Source of the DNA: Nocardioides carbamazepini
Lineage (GTDB): Bacteria > Actinomycetota > Actinomycetes > Propionibacteriales > Nocardioidaceae
NCBI RefSeq assembly: GCF_024614185.1
Contig: NZ_JAHTLF010000008.1
Location: 124,001 to 188,000, forward strand
Length of the DNA: 64,000 nt
Direction: 5' to 3'
How positions within the stretch are numbered: the stretch's first letter is position 1; every line of letters starts with the position of its first letter. The notes below the pieces were generated by a model that saw only the letters and a list, made by a program, of their open reading frames with translations, was not told the origin of the DNA and did not search any database. The position numbers and the translations under genes were made by a program. This document shows, in pieces, positions 53,709 through 63,058 of the stretch.

Positions 53709-54968
53709 GTGACGACGACCTCCTCACCCGTGGGCGCACGCCTCGCCCGGCTGCTGCGCAGCAGCGCCGGCATCGCCATCGCGATGGGCGTGATGAACGT
53801 CGGCACCTACGGGTTCCAGATCGTCTCCGCGCGCCTGCTCGGCCCGGGGCAGTACGGCGCGCTGGCCGGCGTCATGGCGTTGCTCATGGTCCTCTCCGTC
53901 CTCCAGCTCGGCCTCCAGGCGACGTCCGCGCGCCGTATCGCCGCCGCCCCCGAGCACGTGGCCGCCGTCGAGGCCTCGGTGCTCCGCACGGCCTGGCGCG
54001 CGGCACTCGCGCTGGGACTGATCACGGTCCTGGCCGCTCCCCTGGTGACCAAGCTGCTGCGGCTCGACGGGCTGCTGCCCGCCGTCCTGCTCGGGCTGAG
54101 CATCGTCCCGCTCACCGTGATCGGCGCCCAGGCCGGCGTGCTGCAGGGCGAGCGGCGGTGGCTCCCGCTCAGCCTGGTCTACGTGGCGGTCGGCGTCCCC
54201 CGGGTCGTGCTCGGGCTCGTCTTCCTGCTGGCGTGGCGGACCGAGACCAGCGCGATGCTGGCGGTCCTCGTGGCGTCGTGGGTCCCCGTGGCGGTGGGCG
54301 CGTGGGCGCTGGGCCGCCACCCGCGGCCCACGAGCAGCGTGACCGAGTCGGAGATCCGCCGGGACGTGCTGCGGGAGACGGCCGGCAGCTCGATCGCGCT
54401 CCTGGCGTTCTTCGCGCTGTCCAACCTCGACGTGGTGGTCGCTCGCAGCATCCTCGACGGACACGACGCGGGCCTGTACGCCGGCGGTCTCATCGTCACC
54501 AAGGCCGTACTCTTCCTGCCGCAGTTCGCGGTCGTCGTGCTCTTCCCGTCCATGTCGGCCGGCAGTGAGAGCCGGGCCGCCCTCGCCAAGGGCCTGGCGT
54601 TCCTGACCGTCCTGGGCACGGCCTGCGTCGCCGCGACCTACCTGCTCTCCGGCCTCGCCCTCGTCTTCATCGGTGGCAACGAGTACGCCGACGTCGAGGA
54701 CCGGCTGTGGATGTTCGCCGTCCTCGGCGCGCTGCTCGCCCTGCTCCAGATGCTCGTCTACGCCGGCCTGGCCAGCCGTGGCGCCGCGACGAAGTACCTG
54801 GTCGGCATCGGCGTCGGCGCACTTGTGATCGGCGGGGCGCTGGCCACCACGGTCACCGGGTTGGTCACCACGGTGGCCGTCGTCGACCTCGCGGTGCTGC
54901 TCGTGCTCTTCGCCCTGCAGGTCTTCCGGCACCGCCGCGACGACGAGCTCGCGCCGGCTGGCCAGTAG
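53709..54968 (+). CDS. Polysaccharide flippase (Wzx/MATE-like)
   Basis: A 419-residue membrane protein with about 12 helices. It begins with SSAGIAIAMGVMNVGTYGFQIVSARLLGPGQYGALAGVMAL, typical of Wzx/polysaccharide-export flippases, and later has FALSNLDVVVARSILDGHDAGLYAGG, the usual first half of the second bundle. Such proteins move lipid-linked sugars across the membrane. It is divergent from the AftD-like gene (121-base gap), suggesting it serves the same glycan pathway. GTG53709 has a leaderless signature. Confidence 0.85.
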   Translation: MTTTSSPVGARLARLLRSSAGIAIAMGVMNVGTYGFQIVSARLLGPGQYGALAGVMALLMVLSVLQLGLQATSARRIAAAPEHVAAVEASVLRTAWRAALALGLITVLAAPLVTKLLRLDGLLPAVLLGLSIVPLTVIGAQAGVLQGERRWLPLSLVYVAVGVPRVVLGLVFLLAWRTETSAMLAVLVASWVPVAVGAWALGRHPRPTSSVTESEIRRDVLRETAGSSIALLAFFALSNLDVVVARSILDGHDAGLYAGGLIVTKAVLFLPQFAVVVLFPSMSAGSESRAALAKGLAFLTVLGTACVAATYLLSGLALVFIGGNEYADVEDRLWMFAVLGALLALLQMLVYAGLASRGAATKYLVGIGVGALVIGGALATTVTGLVTTVAVVDLAVLLVLFALQVFRHRRDDELAPAGQ

Positions 54969-55069
54969 TCGGTCGTCGCGGGAGGGCGAGCCGAGTCTTT
55001 CCGCGAGCCGACCGGCTTGCCGCCACGCGAACGCAACCATCTACCGGACTCGACCACGCGCGCGGCAGC

Positions 55070-55103
55070 GTGGCGCGACGAAGGAGCGACGCGCTCGCGC
55101 CAC
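55070..55103. terminator. Hairpin between convergent flippase and polA
   Basis: GTGGCGCGA and TCGCGCCAC form a 9-bp stem with a 16-base loop in the 139-base gap between two convergent genes. Probably bidirectional. Confidence 0.5.
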
Positions 55104-55107
55104 CGAA

Positions 55108-57804
55108 CTAGTGCGCGGCCTCGTGCCAGGAGCGGCCCGTGCCGACCGAGACGTCGAGCGGGACGGTGAGGTCGGCGGCGCCGGCCATCTGCTCGCGGAC
55201 CAGGACCTCGAGCGCCTCGCTCTCGCCGTCGGCCACCTCGAACACGAGCTCGTCGTGCACCTGGAGCAGCATCCGCGAGCGCAGCCCGGACCCCCGCAGC
55301 GCGGTGTCGGTGCGGAGCATGGCGACCTTGATCAGGTCGGCCGCTGAGCCCTGGATGGGGGCGTTGAGCGCCATCCGCTCGGCGCCCTCGCGACGCATCC
55401 GGTTGTCGCTGGTCAGGTCGGGCAGGTAGCGGCGGCGGCCCATGATCGTCTCGGTGAAGCCGGTCCGGCGGGCCTCGTCGACGACCCCGGTGAGATAGTC
55501 GCGGATCCCGCCGAAGGTCTCGAAGTACTCCGTCATCAGGCCGCTCGCCTCGCCCGGGTCGATGCCGAGCTGCTGGGAGAGCCCGAAGGCGGACAGGCCG
55601 TAGGCGAGGCCGTAGTTCATCGCCTTGATCTTGGCCCGCATCTCCGGGGTGACGTCCTCGGGCGCGACGTCGAAGACCCGTGAGGCCGTCTCGGCATGGA
55701 AGTCGCGGCCCGTGCGGAACGCCTCGATGAGCAGCGCGTCCTCCGAGAGATGGGCCATGATCCGCATCTCGATCTGGCTGTAGTCGGCGGTCATCAGCGA
55801 GTCGTAGCCGTCGCCGACGACGAAGCTCTCGCGGATCCGACGCCCCTCCTCGGTGCGCACCGGGATGTTCTGCAGGTTGGGGTCGGTGCTGGAGAGGCGG
55901 CCGGTGGCGGCGATGGTCTGGTGGAAGGTCGTGTGGATCCGGCCGTCGGGCTGCACCGTCTTGAGCAGGCCCTCGATGGTCTGCCGCAGCCGGATCACCT
56001 CGCGGTGCCGCAGCAGGTGGAGCAGGAAGGGGTGCGGGTTGGTGGTCGCCAGCTTCTGCAGGGCGTCGGCGTCCGTCGTGTAGCCGGTCTTGGTGCGCTT
56101 GGTCTTCGGCATCCCCAGCTCGTCGAACAAGATCACCTGCAGCTGCTTGGGCGAGCCGAGGTTGATCTCGCGGCCGATCACGGCGTACGCCGCCTCGGCC
56201 TCCTCCCGCACCAGGTCGCCGAAGTGGCTCTCCAGGCCCTCGAGGTGCTCGATGTCGACGGCGATGCCGGTCTGCTCCATCCCGGCGAGGATCCCGACGA
56301 GCGGCATCTCGACGTCGGTCAGCAGGCCGCGGCCGCCGGCCTTCTCCACCTCGTCGGCCAGCTCTGCCGACAGGTCGAGGGCGGCCCGGGCCTGGACCAT
56401 CGCGGCCTGGGACAGGTTCGCGTCCTCGTCGAAGAGCATGCCCTGGTCGTCGTCCTCCGCGACCGTGAGCTCACGGTGGAGGTAGCGCAGGGAGAGGTCG
56501 GCGAGATCGTAGGAGCGCTGGTCCGGGGCGACGAGGTAGGCCGCGAGCGCGGTGTCCTCGACCACCCCGGCCAGGCTCCAGCCCTGCGCGGTCAGGGCCA
56601 GCAGCGGTCCCTTGGCGTCGTGGAGGACCTTCGGTCGGCTGGGATCGGACAGCCACGCCGCCACCGCGGCGTCGTCGTCGACGCTCATCGCCTCGACGTC
56701 GACGTACGCCGCCCGGCCGTCGGCCAGCGCGAGCGCGAGGCCGGTGACCCGGCCGGTGCCGCTGCCCCAGCTGCCGCGCACCGACAGCCCGACGGTGGCG
56801 TCGCCGACCTCGGCGAGCCAGGCGGCCACGGTGTCGTGGGCGAGGGTCGTGCCGTCGACCTCGATGCCCGGCTCGACGGGGGCATCCTCTCCCGGCGCGA
56901 CGACGTCGAGGATCCGGGTGCGCAGCTCGCCACGGAACTCCAGCTCGTCGAGCAGCTCGAGGGCCGACGAGCGGTCCCACTCCCCCAGCACCAGGTCGTC
57001 GACCCGGACGCCGAGATCGAGGTCGCGCACCAGCGCGTTGAGCCGGCGGTTGCGGATGACGTCGCCGAGGTGCTCGCGGAACGCCTCGCCCTTCTTGCCG
57101 GTGATCTTGTCCGCCTGGGCGATCACGTTGTCGAGGCCGTCGTAGGTGTTGATCCACTTCGCGGCGAAGCCGGCCCCGACGCCGGGGACACCCGGCAGGT
57201 TGTCGGACTGCTCGCCGACGATGGCGGCGAGCTCGGGATAGCGGTGCGGCGGCACGCCGTACTTGTCCTCGACGAAGGCGGGCGTCATCCGGGACAGGTC
57301 GGAGACGCCGCGCATCGGGTAGAGCACCGTCGAGCGCTCGGTGACCAGCTGGATGGAGTCACGGTCACCGGTGAGGATGAGCACCTCGAGACCGCTCGTC
57401 TCGTCGGCGAGGGCCTGCGTGACCAGCGTCGCGATGATGTCGTCGGCCTCGTAGCCGGGGTACTTGATGTAGCGGATCGAGAAGCTGTCGAGCATCCGCT
57501 CGATCAGCGGCAGCTGGCTGCTGAACTCGCTCGGCGTCTTGTTGCGCTTGGCCTTGTACTCGGCGTACTCCTCGGTGCGGAAGGTCTGCCGCGACACGTC
57601 GAAGGCGACCGCCACGTGGGTCGGCTGCTCGTCGCGCAGCACGTTGACCAGCATCGAGGTGAATCCGTAGACGGCGTTGGTGTTCTGCCCGGTCGCGGTC
57701 GAGAAGTTCTCGACGGGGAGCGCGAAGAACGCGCGGTAGGCGAGCGAGTGACCGTCAAGGAGCAGGAGTCGCGGGCGAGTCGTCTCCGTCATGGGCTGGG
57801 GCAC
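55108..57804 (-). CDS. polA: DNA polymerase I with degenerate proofreading domain
   Basis: An 898-residue family A polymerase. The N-terminal 5'-3' exonuclease (LLLLDGHSLAYRAFFALP, EADDIIATL, TGDRDSIQLV, GVPGVGAGFAAKW) is complete. The middle 3'-5' exonuclease fold is present, but the catalytic DxE aligns with S-V-R (VGLSVRGSWG), so proofreading should be lost, as in many actinobacteria. The polymerase domain is intact: LMTADYSQIEMRIMAHLS (Asp of motif A), KAMNYGLAYGLSAFGLSQQL and LLQVHDELVFEV. Functions in Okazaki-fragment maturation and repair. GTG57804 is supported by TAGAGT six bases upstream; ATG57792 is an alternative. Confidence 0.95.
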   Translation of the reverse strand: MPQPMTETTRPRLLLLDGHSLAYRAFFALPVENFSTATGQNTNAVYGFTSMLVNVLRDEQPTHVAVAFDVSRQTFRTEEYAEYKAKRNKTPSEFSSQLPLIERMLDSFSIRYIKYPGYEADDIIATLVTQALADETSGLEVLILTGDRDSIQLVTERSTVLYPMRGVSDLSRMTPAFVEDKYGVPPHRYPELAAIVGEQSDNLPGVPGVGAGFAAKWINTYDGLDNVIAQADKITGKKGEAFREHLGDVIRNRRLNALVRDLDLGVRVDDLVLGEWDRSSALELLDELEFRGELRTRILDVVAPGEDAPVEPGIEVDGTTLAHDTVAAWLAEVGDATVGLSVRGSWGSGTGRVTGLALALADGRAAYVDVEAMSVDDDAAVAAWLSDPSRPKVLHDAKGPLLALTAQGWSLAGVVEDTALAAYLVAPDQRSYDLADLSLRYLHRELTVAEDDDQGMLFDEDANLSQAAMVQARAALDLSAELADEVEKAGGRGLLTDVEMPLVGILAGMEQTGIAVDIEHLEGLESHFGDLVREEAEAAYAVIGREINLGSPKQLQVILFDELGMPKTKRTKTGYTTDADALQKLATTNPHPFLLHLLRHREVIRLRQTIEGLLKTVQPDGRIHTTFHQTIAATGRLSSTDPNLQNIPVRTEEGRRIRESFVVGDGYDSLMTADYSQIEMRIMAHLSEDALLIEAFRTGRDFHAETASRVFDVAPEDVTPEMRAKIKAMNYGLAYGLSAFGLSQQLGIDPGEASGLMTEYFETFGGIRDYLTGVVDEARRTGFTETIMGRRRYLPDLTSDNRMRREGAERMALNAPIQGSAADLIKVAMLRTDTALRGSGLRSRMLLQVHDELVFEVADGESEALEVLVREQMAGAADLTVPLDVSVGTGRSWHEAAH

Positions 57805-57810
57805 CCGGCG

Positions 57811-57816
57811 ACTCTA
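57811..57816 (-). promoter_or_regulatory. -10-like hexamer TAGAGT for leaderless polA
   Basis: On the minus strand TAGAGT ends six bases before GTG57804. The TATCGT of the divergent thioesterase lies 15 bases away. Confidence 0.5.
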
Positions 57817-57831
57817 CCGATGCCTCCCGAC

Positions 57832-57837
57832 TATCGT
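57832..57837 (+). promoter_or_regulatory. -10-like hexamer TATCGT for the thioesterase
   Basis: TATCGT ends eight bases before ATG57846; no Shine-Dalgarno site is visible. Confidence 0.45.
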
Positions 57838-57845
57838 TTCGGCCC

Positions 57846-58268
57846 ATGACCACCATCGACGAGATCACGGACTTCATGCGGGCTCACATGGGTGCGCTCA
57901 ACGAGCGGATGGGCATCGAGCTCGTGGAGGTCACCGCCGACCGCGTGGTCGCCACGATGCCCGTCGAGGGCAACACCCAGCCCTACGGCCTGCTCCACGG
58001 CGGCGCGTCGGTCGTCCTCGCCGAGACCCTCGGCTCGGTCGCGGCGGCGATCCACGCCGGTCCGGACCGGTTCGCCGTCGGCACCGACATCAACGCGACC
58101 CACCACCGCTCGGCCACCTCCGGCGTGGTCACCGGCGTCGCGACGCCGTTGCACCGCGGCCGGACCATGGCCAGCTTCGAGATCGTCGTCAGTGACGACG
58201 CCGGGCGCCGGGTGTGCACCTCCCGGATCACCTGCGCGCTCCTGGAACGAGACCCGGCGAAGAAGTAG
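57846..58268 (+). CDS. Hotdog-fold acyl-CoA thioesterase (PaaI/YdiI type)
   Basis: A 140-residue single hotdog domain. The family motif QPYGLLHGGASVVLAETLGS holds the catalytic Glu and the HGG helix, and TDINATHHRSATSGVVTGVATPLHRGR forms the CoA-binding strand pair. Relatives hydrolyse phenylacetyl-, hydroxybenzoyl- or 1,4-dihydroxy-2-naphthoyl-CoA; the substrate here is not defined. It is divergent from polA with a 41-base gap and convergent with the GNAT gene. Confidence 0.9.
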   Translation: MTTIDEITDFMRAHMGALNERMGIELVEVTADRVVATMPVEGNTQPYGLLHGGASVVLAETLGSVAAAIHAGPDRFAVGTDINATHHRSATSGVVTGVATPLHRGRTMASFEIVVSDDAGRRVCTSRITCALLERDPAKK

Positions 58269-58286
58269 TCGGCGAGAGGTAGCGGT

Positions 58287-58877
58287 TCAGGCCTGCTCGG
58301 GCTCGGGCAGCGCCAGCCGCTCGGTCCGCGCCCGGCGCAGCGAGCGCCGCGCGGCGAGCACCCGGTTGCGGCTGCCGTCGACGCCCGTCTGCTGGCGCTG
58401 CGGGGACACCCGGCTGCGCAGCAGGGCGGTCGGGGCGATCCGGTACATCACGACCGGAGCCAGACCAAGCCGTGCCATGAACCGGTTGGACTCGCGGGAC
58501 GAGTGCGGAACGGCCGTGACCACGTGCAGGATGCCGTTCTCCTCCGCGAACGCGGTCGCCGCCTCCACCAGCGCGTGCCCGACGCCGTGCCGTCGGCAGT
58601 GGTCGAAGACGCGCGGGTGCATCGACTGGACGCAGGGCTCGAGGTTGAGCGGCGAGAGCGTGGTGATCCGCAGATAGACGGCACCGGCGACCTGGCCGTC
58701 GTACTCGACCACGACGAGGCGCTGCTCCGGCGAAGCGGCGGCGCCCTTGATGATCAGCTCGAGGTCGACGACCTGCTCGGCCGGATCGGCGCGACGCACA
58801 GCGTCGTTCCACAGCTCGGCCAGGACGACGGCGTCGTCACGGGTGGCGACGCGCGTCGTCAGCGAATAGCGACTCAT
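58287..58877 (-). CDS. GNAT-family N-acetyltransferase
   Basis: A 196-residue protein with a GNAT fold. LVVVEYDGQVAGAVYLRIT forms strands 2-4. The acetyl-CoA loop lies in HPRVFDHCRRHGVGHALVEAATAFAEENG, where the usual Q/RxxGxG/A is R-H-G-V-G-H. MARLGLAPVVMYRI is the C-terminal strand. The tail of about 45 residues is basic (RSRNRVLAARRSLRRARTERL-like) and outside the fold. Substrate unknown. ATG58877 was chosen over the upstream 58940 start because the protein from there begins directly with the GNAT domain. Confidence 0.82.
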   Translation of the reverse strand: MSRYSLTTRVATRDDAVVLAELWNDAVRRADPAEQVVDLELIIKGAAASPEQRLVVVEYDGQVAGAVYLRITTLSPLNLEPCVQSMHPRVFDHCRRHGVGHALVEAATAFAEENGILHVVTAVPHSSRESNRFMARLGLAPVVMYRIAPTALLRSRVSPQRQQTGVDGSRNRVLAARRSLRRARTERLALPEPEQA

Positions 58878-59089
58878 CCGGCCCTGCCTCTCCTCGACCC
58901 CCGAACGGAGACCGCACGGCGGCGGGCGGTCCGGACGCACACACTACGCCCGCCGGCTCCCCGCCGACAGGGGGCTGCCCCGATCTCCCCCGAGCCGGCC
59001 GGGAAGCCGCTGGTGACGGTCAGGTCACGATCCTGGAACAACCCGACCCGTCGCCCCACGGGGTTCTCGTCAAGGTGCGTGATCGGGCC

Positions 59090-59095
59090 TACAGT
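59090..59095 (+). promoter_or_regulatory. -10-like hexamer TACAGT for the ABC transporter operon
   Basis: TACAGT ends six bases before ATG59102. It supports this start over the in-frame GTG at 59075. Confidence 0.5.
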
Positions 59096-59101
59096 GCCGG
59101 G

Positions 59102-59893
59102 ATGCAGAAGTCGCGCCTCACCGCCATCACCCTGACGGCACTCGCCACCTTCGCGCTCAGTGCCTGCGGCTCCGACGACAGCGGCACCTCCGCGAGCGGT
59201 GCCGACCTGGTCAAGAAGGACACACTCACCGTCTGCTCCGACGTGCCCTATCCGCCTTTCGAGGACTTCGACAAGTCCAGCGACAGCGGCTTCAAGGGCT
59301 TCGACGTCGACATCGTCTCGGACATCGCCGAGCGGCTCGACCTCGACATCGCCATCAAGGACTCGTCGTTCGACGCGCTGCAGAGCGGCCAGGCCCTCAA
59401 CGCCAAGCAGTGCGACCTCGCGGCATCGGCCATGACCATCACCGACGACCGCAAGAAGAACCTCGACTTCTCCGACGGCTACTACGACTCCCAGCAGTCC
59501 CTTCTCGTCCCGGCCGACAGCGACATCGCCGCGATCGCCGACCTCAAGGGCGTCAAGGTGGGCGTGCAGCAGGGCACCACCGGCAAGACCTACGCCGAGG
59601 AGAACGCCACCGGCGCCGAGATCGTCTCGTTCCCGAGTGACGCCGAGATGTTCCAGGCGATCAAGGCCGGCCAGGTCCAGGCGCTGCTGCAGGACCTCCC
59701 CGTCAACCTCGACCACACCACCGACGGCACCTTCGAGGTCGTCGAGACCTATGAGACCGACGAGCAGTACGGCTTCGCCATCAAGAAGGGCAACACCCAG
59801 CTCGTCGACGACGTCAACGGCGCGCTGGAGGAGATGCGCGGCGACGGCAGCTACGACGAGATCTACAACAGGTACTTCTCGACCGAGAACTGA
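59102..59893 (+). CDS. Polar amino-acid ABC transporter substrate-binding lipoprotein
   Basis: A 263-residue lipoprotein: signal sequence with lipobox LSAC (Cys22), then a family 3 solute-binding fold. VCSDVPYPPFEDFD, FKGFDVDIVSDIAERL and the SAMTITDDRKKNLDFSDGYYDSQQSLLV stretch are hallmarks of amino-acid binders such as GlnH, HisJ and cystine-binding proteins. Ligand probably a polar or acidic amino acid. It is first in an operon with a permease and an ATPase. Confidence 0.9.
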   Translation: MQKSRLTAITLTALATFALSACGSDDSGTSASGADLVKKDTLTVCSDVPYPPFEDFDKSSDSGFKGFDVDIVSDIAERLDLDIAIKDSSFDALQSGQALNAKQCDLAASAMTITDDRKKNLDFSDGYYDSQQSLLVPADSDIAAIADLKGVKVGVQQGTTGKTYAEENATGAEIVSFPSDAEMFQAIKAGQVQALLQDLPVNLDHTTDGTFEVVETYETDEQYGFAIKKGNTQLVDDVNGALEEMRGDGSYDEIYNRYFSTEN

Positions 59894-59946
59894 TCCGCCC
59901 ACGCGGCCGAAGCAGTCGAGACAGGGCAGTCGAGACAGGGGGGATC

Positions 59947-60759
59947 GTGGGGGTGACTCGCAGGCAACGCGCGCTCCTGGTCCAGGGGGCGCTGTACGCC
60001 GTCCTCGCGGCGGCCGTCGTCGCGCTGGCGCTGGTGGCCGACTGGCCCGTCATCAAGGAGAACTTCTGGAACTCCGGGGGCATCAGCTGGGCTGACGGCA
60101 ACTGGGGCGACCTGATCACCATCGGCATAGTGAACACGGTCAAGTACACCGCGATCGCGTTCGCGGGCGGCCTGGCCCTGGGGCTGGTGCTCGCGCTGAT
60201 GCGCCTCTCCCCGGTCGCGCCCTATCGCTGGCTGGCCACGGCGTACATCGAGTTCTTCCGCGGGCTCCCGGCGCTGGTCGTCATGATCTTCATGTCGACC
60301 GGCCTGCCGATCGCCTTCGGTTGGACACCCCCGGGCGGCACCGTCGGCGCCGGCCTGATCGGCCTGGTCATGGTGGCCGGCGCCTACATGGCCGAGACGC
60401 TGCGAGCCGGCATCCAGGCCGTTCCGAAGGGCCAGACCGAGGCGGCCCGGTCACTCGGCATGCGACCAGGTGCGACCACGGTCAAGGTCGTGCTCCCCCA
60501 GGCGTTCCGGATCGTCATCCCGCCGCTGACCAACGAGTTCGTGCTGCTGATCAAGGACACGGCTCTGCTGTTCCTGCTCGGCGCGGCGGCCAGCGAACGC
60601 GAGCTGACCTCGGTGGCGAAGGACTTCTTGACCTCCGGCCCGTCCGCGGGCACGGCCACCAGCCTGATCCAGGCTGCCCTGCTCTACCTCGCCATCACGC
60701 TGCCGCTCACCCAACTCGTCGCCTGGCTGGAGCGCCGCCAGAGGAAGGCCGTCCGATGA
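59947..60759 (+). CDS. Polar amino-acid ABC transporter permease
   Basis: A 270-residue permease of the HisM/GlnP family. It starts at GTG59947 after a long N-terminal helix and a periplasmic loop ([24 protein letters not shown]). The domain has [13 protein letters not shown] and the EAA-type loop [26 protein letters not shown], which docks to the ATPase. It forms the membrane channel of the transporter together with its neighbours. Its stop overlaps the ATPase start (ATGA). Confidence 0.92.
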   Translation: MGVTRRQRALLVQGALYAVLAAAVVALALVADWPVIKENFWNSGGISWADGNWGDLITIGIVNTVKYTAIAFAGGLALGLVLALMRLSPVAPYRWLATAYIEFFRGLPALVVMIFMSTGLPIAFGWTPPGGTVGAGLIGLVMVAGAYMAETLRAGIQAVPKGQTEAARSLGMRPGATTVKVVLPQAFRIVIPPLTNEFVLLIKDTALLFLLGAAASERELTSVAKDFLTSGPSAGTATSLIQAALLYLAITLPLTQLVAWLERRQRKAVR

Positions 60760-61490
60760 CCGCGTCCGCCATCGAGGTGCGGGGCCTGCACAAGCACTAC
60801 GGCCACCACGAGGTCCTCAAGGGCATCGACTTCCACGTCGGTGCCGGCCAGGTCGTCTGCGTGATCGGTCCGTCCGGGTCGGGCAAGTCGACGCTGCTGC
60901 GCTGCGTCAACCGGCTCGAGGAGCCGTCCGCCGGCGAGATCCTGATCGAGGGGGTCGACATCTGCGACCGCCGTACCGACCTCGACGAGGTGCGCTCGCG
61001 GATCGGCATGGTGTTCCAGCAGTTCAACCTGTTCCCGCACCTCTCGGTCCTGCGGAACCTCACCCTCGCCCAGCGCAGCGTGCGTCGGCGCAGCAGGGAG
61101 GAGGCGGTCGAGGTCGCCCGTCGCAACCTCGCCAAGGTCGGCCTCTCCGAGAAGGAGTCGGCCTATCCGGCGCATCTGTCCGGCGGCCAGCAGCAGCGGG
61201 TCGCGATCGCGCGCGCCCTGTCGATGAACCCCGACATGATGCTGTTCGACGAGCCCACCAGCGCGCTCGACCCCGAGCTCGTCGGCGACGTGCTCGCCGT
61301 GATGAAGGAGCTTGCCCAAGAGGGCATGACGATGATGGTCGTGACCCACGAGATGGGGTTCGCCCGCGAGGTCGGCGACAAGCTCGTCTTCATGGACGAC
61401 GGTGTCGTCGTCGAGGAGGGCCGCCCGGCCGAGGTGCTGTCGAACCCCCGGCACGAGCGGACCCAGTCGTTCCTCTCGAAGGTGCTGTAG
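60756..61490 (+). CDS. Polar amino-acid ABC transporter ATP-binding protein
   Basis: A 244-residue GlnQ/HisP-type ATPase. Walker [11 protein letters not shown]-loop [20 protein letters not shown], signature [15 protein letters not shown], Walker [13 protein letters not shown] and switch HEMGFAREV are intact. It powers the permease encoded 4 bases upstream. The stop is followed by a hairpin. Confidence 0.94.
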   Translation: MTASAIEVRGLHKHYGHHEVLKGIDFHVGAGQVVCVIGPSGSGKSTLLRCVNRLEEPSAGEILIEGVDICDRRTDLDEVRSRIGMVFQQFNLFPHLSVLRNLTLAQRSVRRRSREEAVEVARRNLAKVGLSEKESAYPAHLSGGQQQRVAIARALSMNPDMMLFDEPTSALDPELVGDVLAVMKELAQEGMTMMVVTHEMGFAREVGDKLVFMDDGVVVEEGRPAEVLSNPRHERTQSFLSKVL

Positions 61491-61506
61491 AACTTCTGTC
61501 GTCGTC

Positions 61507-61542
61507 TTGCCGCCATGCCAAGGCAGGGCCTACCGGCGGCAA
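61507..61542. terminator. Hairpin between convergent ABC operons
   Basis: TTGCCGCC and GGCGGCAA form an 8-bp stem across a 20-base loop, itself holding a small TGCC-AA-GGCA stem. It lies in the 73-base gap between two convergent operons. Confidence 0.5.
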
Positions 61543-61563
61543 CCGCGAGCGGAAGCCGTCAGC

Positions 61564-62272
<709 letters not shown>

Positions 62273-62283
<11 letters not shown>

Positions 62284-63058
62284 CTTCTTCGTCCACTCCC
62301 AGGTAGGCGGCGATGACCGCCGGATTGTCACGGATCTCGCTGGGACTGCCCTCGGCGATCTTGCGGCCGAACTCCAGGACGACGATCCGGTCGGTGACGC
62401 CCATGACGAGCTTCATGTCGTGCTCGATGAGCAGCACGGTGAAGCCGCGGTCGCGGACCCGGCGGATCAGGTTCATCAGCTCGACCTTCTCGGCCGGGTT
62501 GAACCCGGCTGCCGGCTCGTCGAGGCAGATGAGCTTCGGGTTGGTCGCCATGGCCCGCGCGATCTCCAGGCGCCGCTGGTCGCCGTACGACAGGTTGGCG
62601 GCGAGCTCGTCGGCCTTGCGGTCGATGCCCATGAACCTGAGCAGATCCATCGCTCGGTCGTGACCGTCCTGCTCCTCGCGCCGGTGCTTCGGCAGCCGGA
62701 ACAGGGCCGAGATCATCCCCGTGGCGTGCTGGGCATCGGCGCCGACGAGCACGTTCTCCAGCGCCGTCATGGTCGGGAAGAGCCGGATGTTCTGGAAGGT
62801 GCGCGCAATCCCCTGCTGGGTGATCTTGTGCTTCTTCAGTCCGACGATCGAGCTCCCCTGGAAGACGATGCCGCCGCTGGTGGGCCGGTAGACGCCCGTG
62901 ACCGCGTTGAAGCAGGTCGTCTTGCCGGCGCCGTTCGGCCCGATCAGGCCGAGGATCTCGCCCTCGTCGATGCGGAAGGTGACGTCGTCCAGCGCGGTGA
63001 GCCCGCCGAACTTCAAGGTGAGGTTCTGGACCTCGAGAACCGCCTCAGACACGGGCAC
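62273..63058 (-). CDS. livG: Branched-chain amino-acid ABC transporter ATPase LivG
   Basis: A 261-residue ATPase starting at GTG63058. Walker A GPNGAGKTTCFNAVTG, LivG-specific GIARTFQNIRLFPTMTALENVLVG, signature LSYGDQRRLEIARAM, Walker B LICLDEPAAGFNP, and switch EHDMKLVM. It overlaps the livM stop by 14 bases, so the operon reads livM-livG-livF. Confidence 0.93.
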
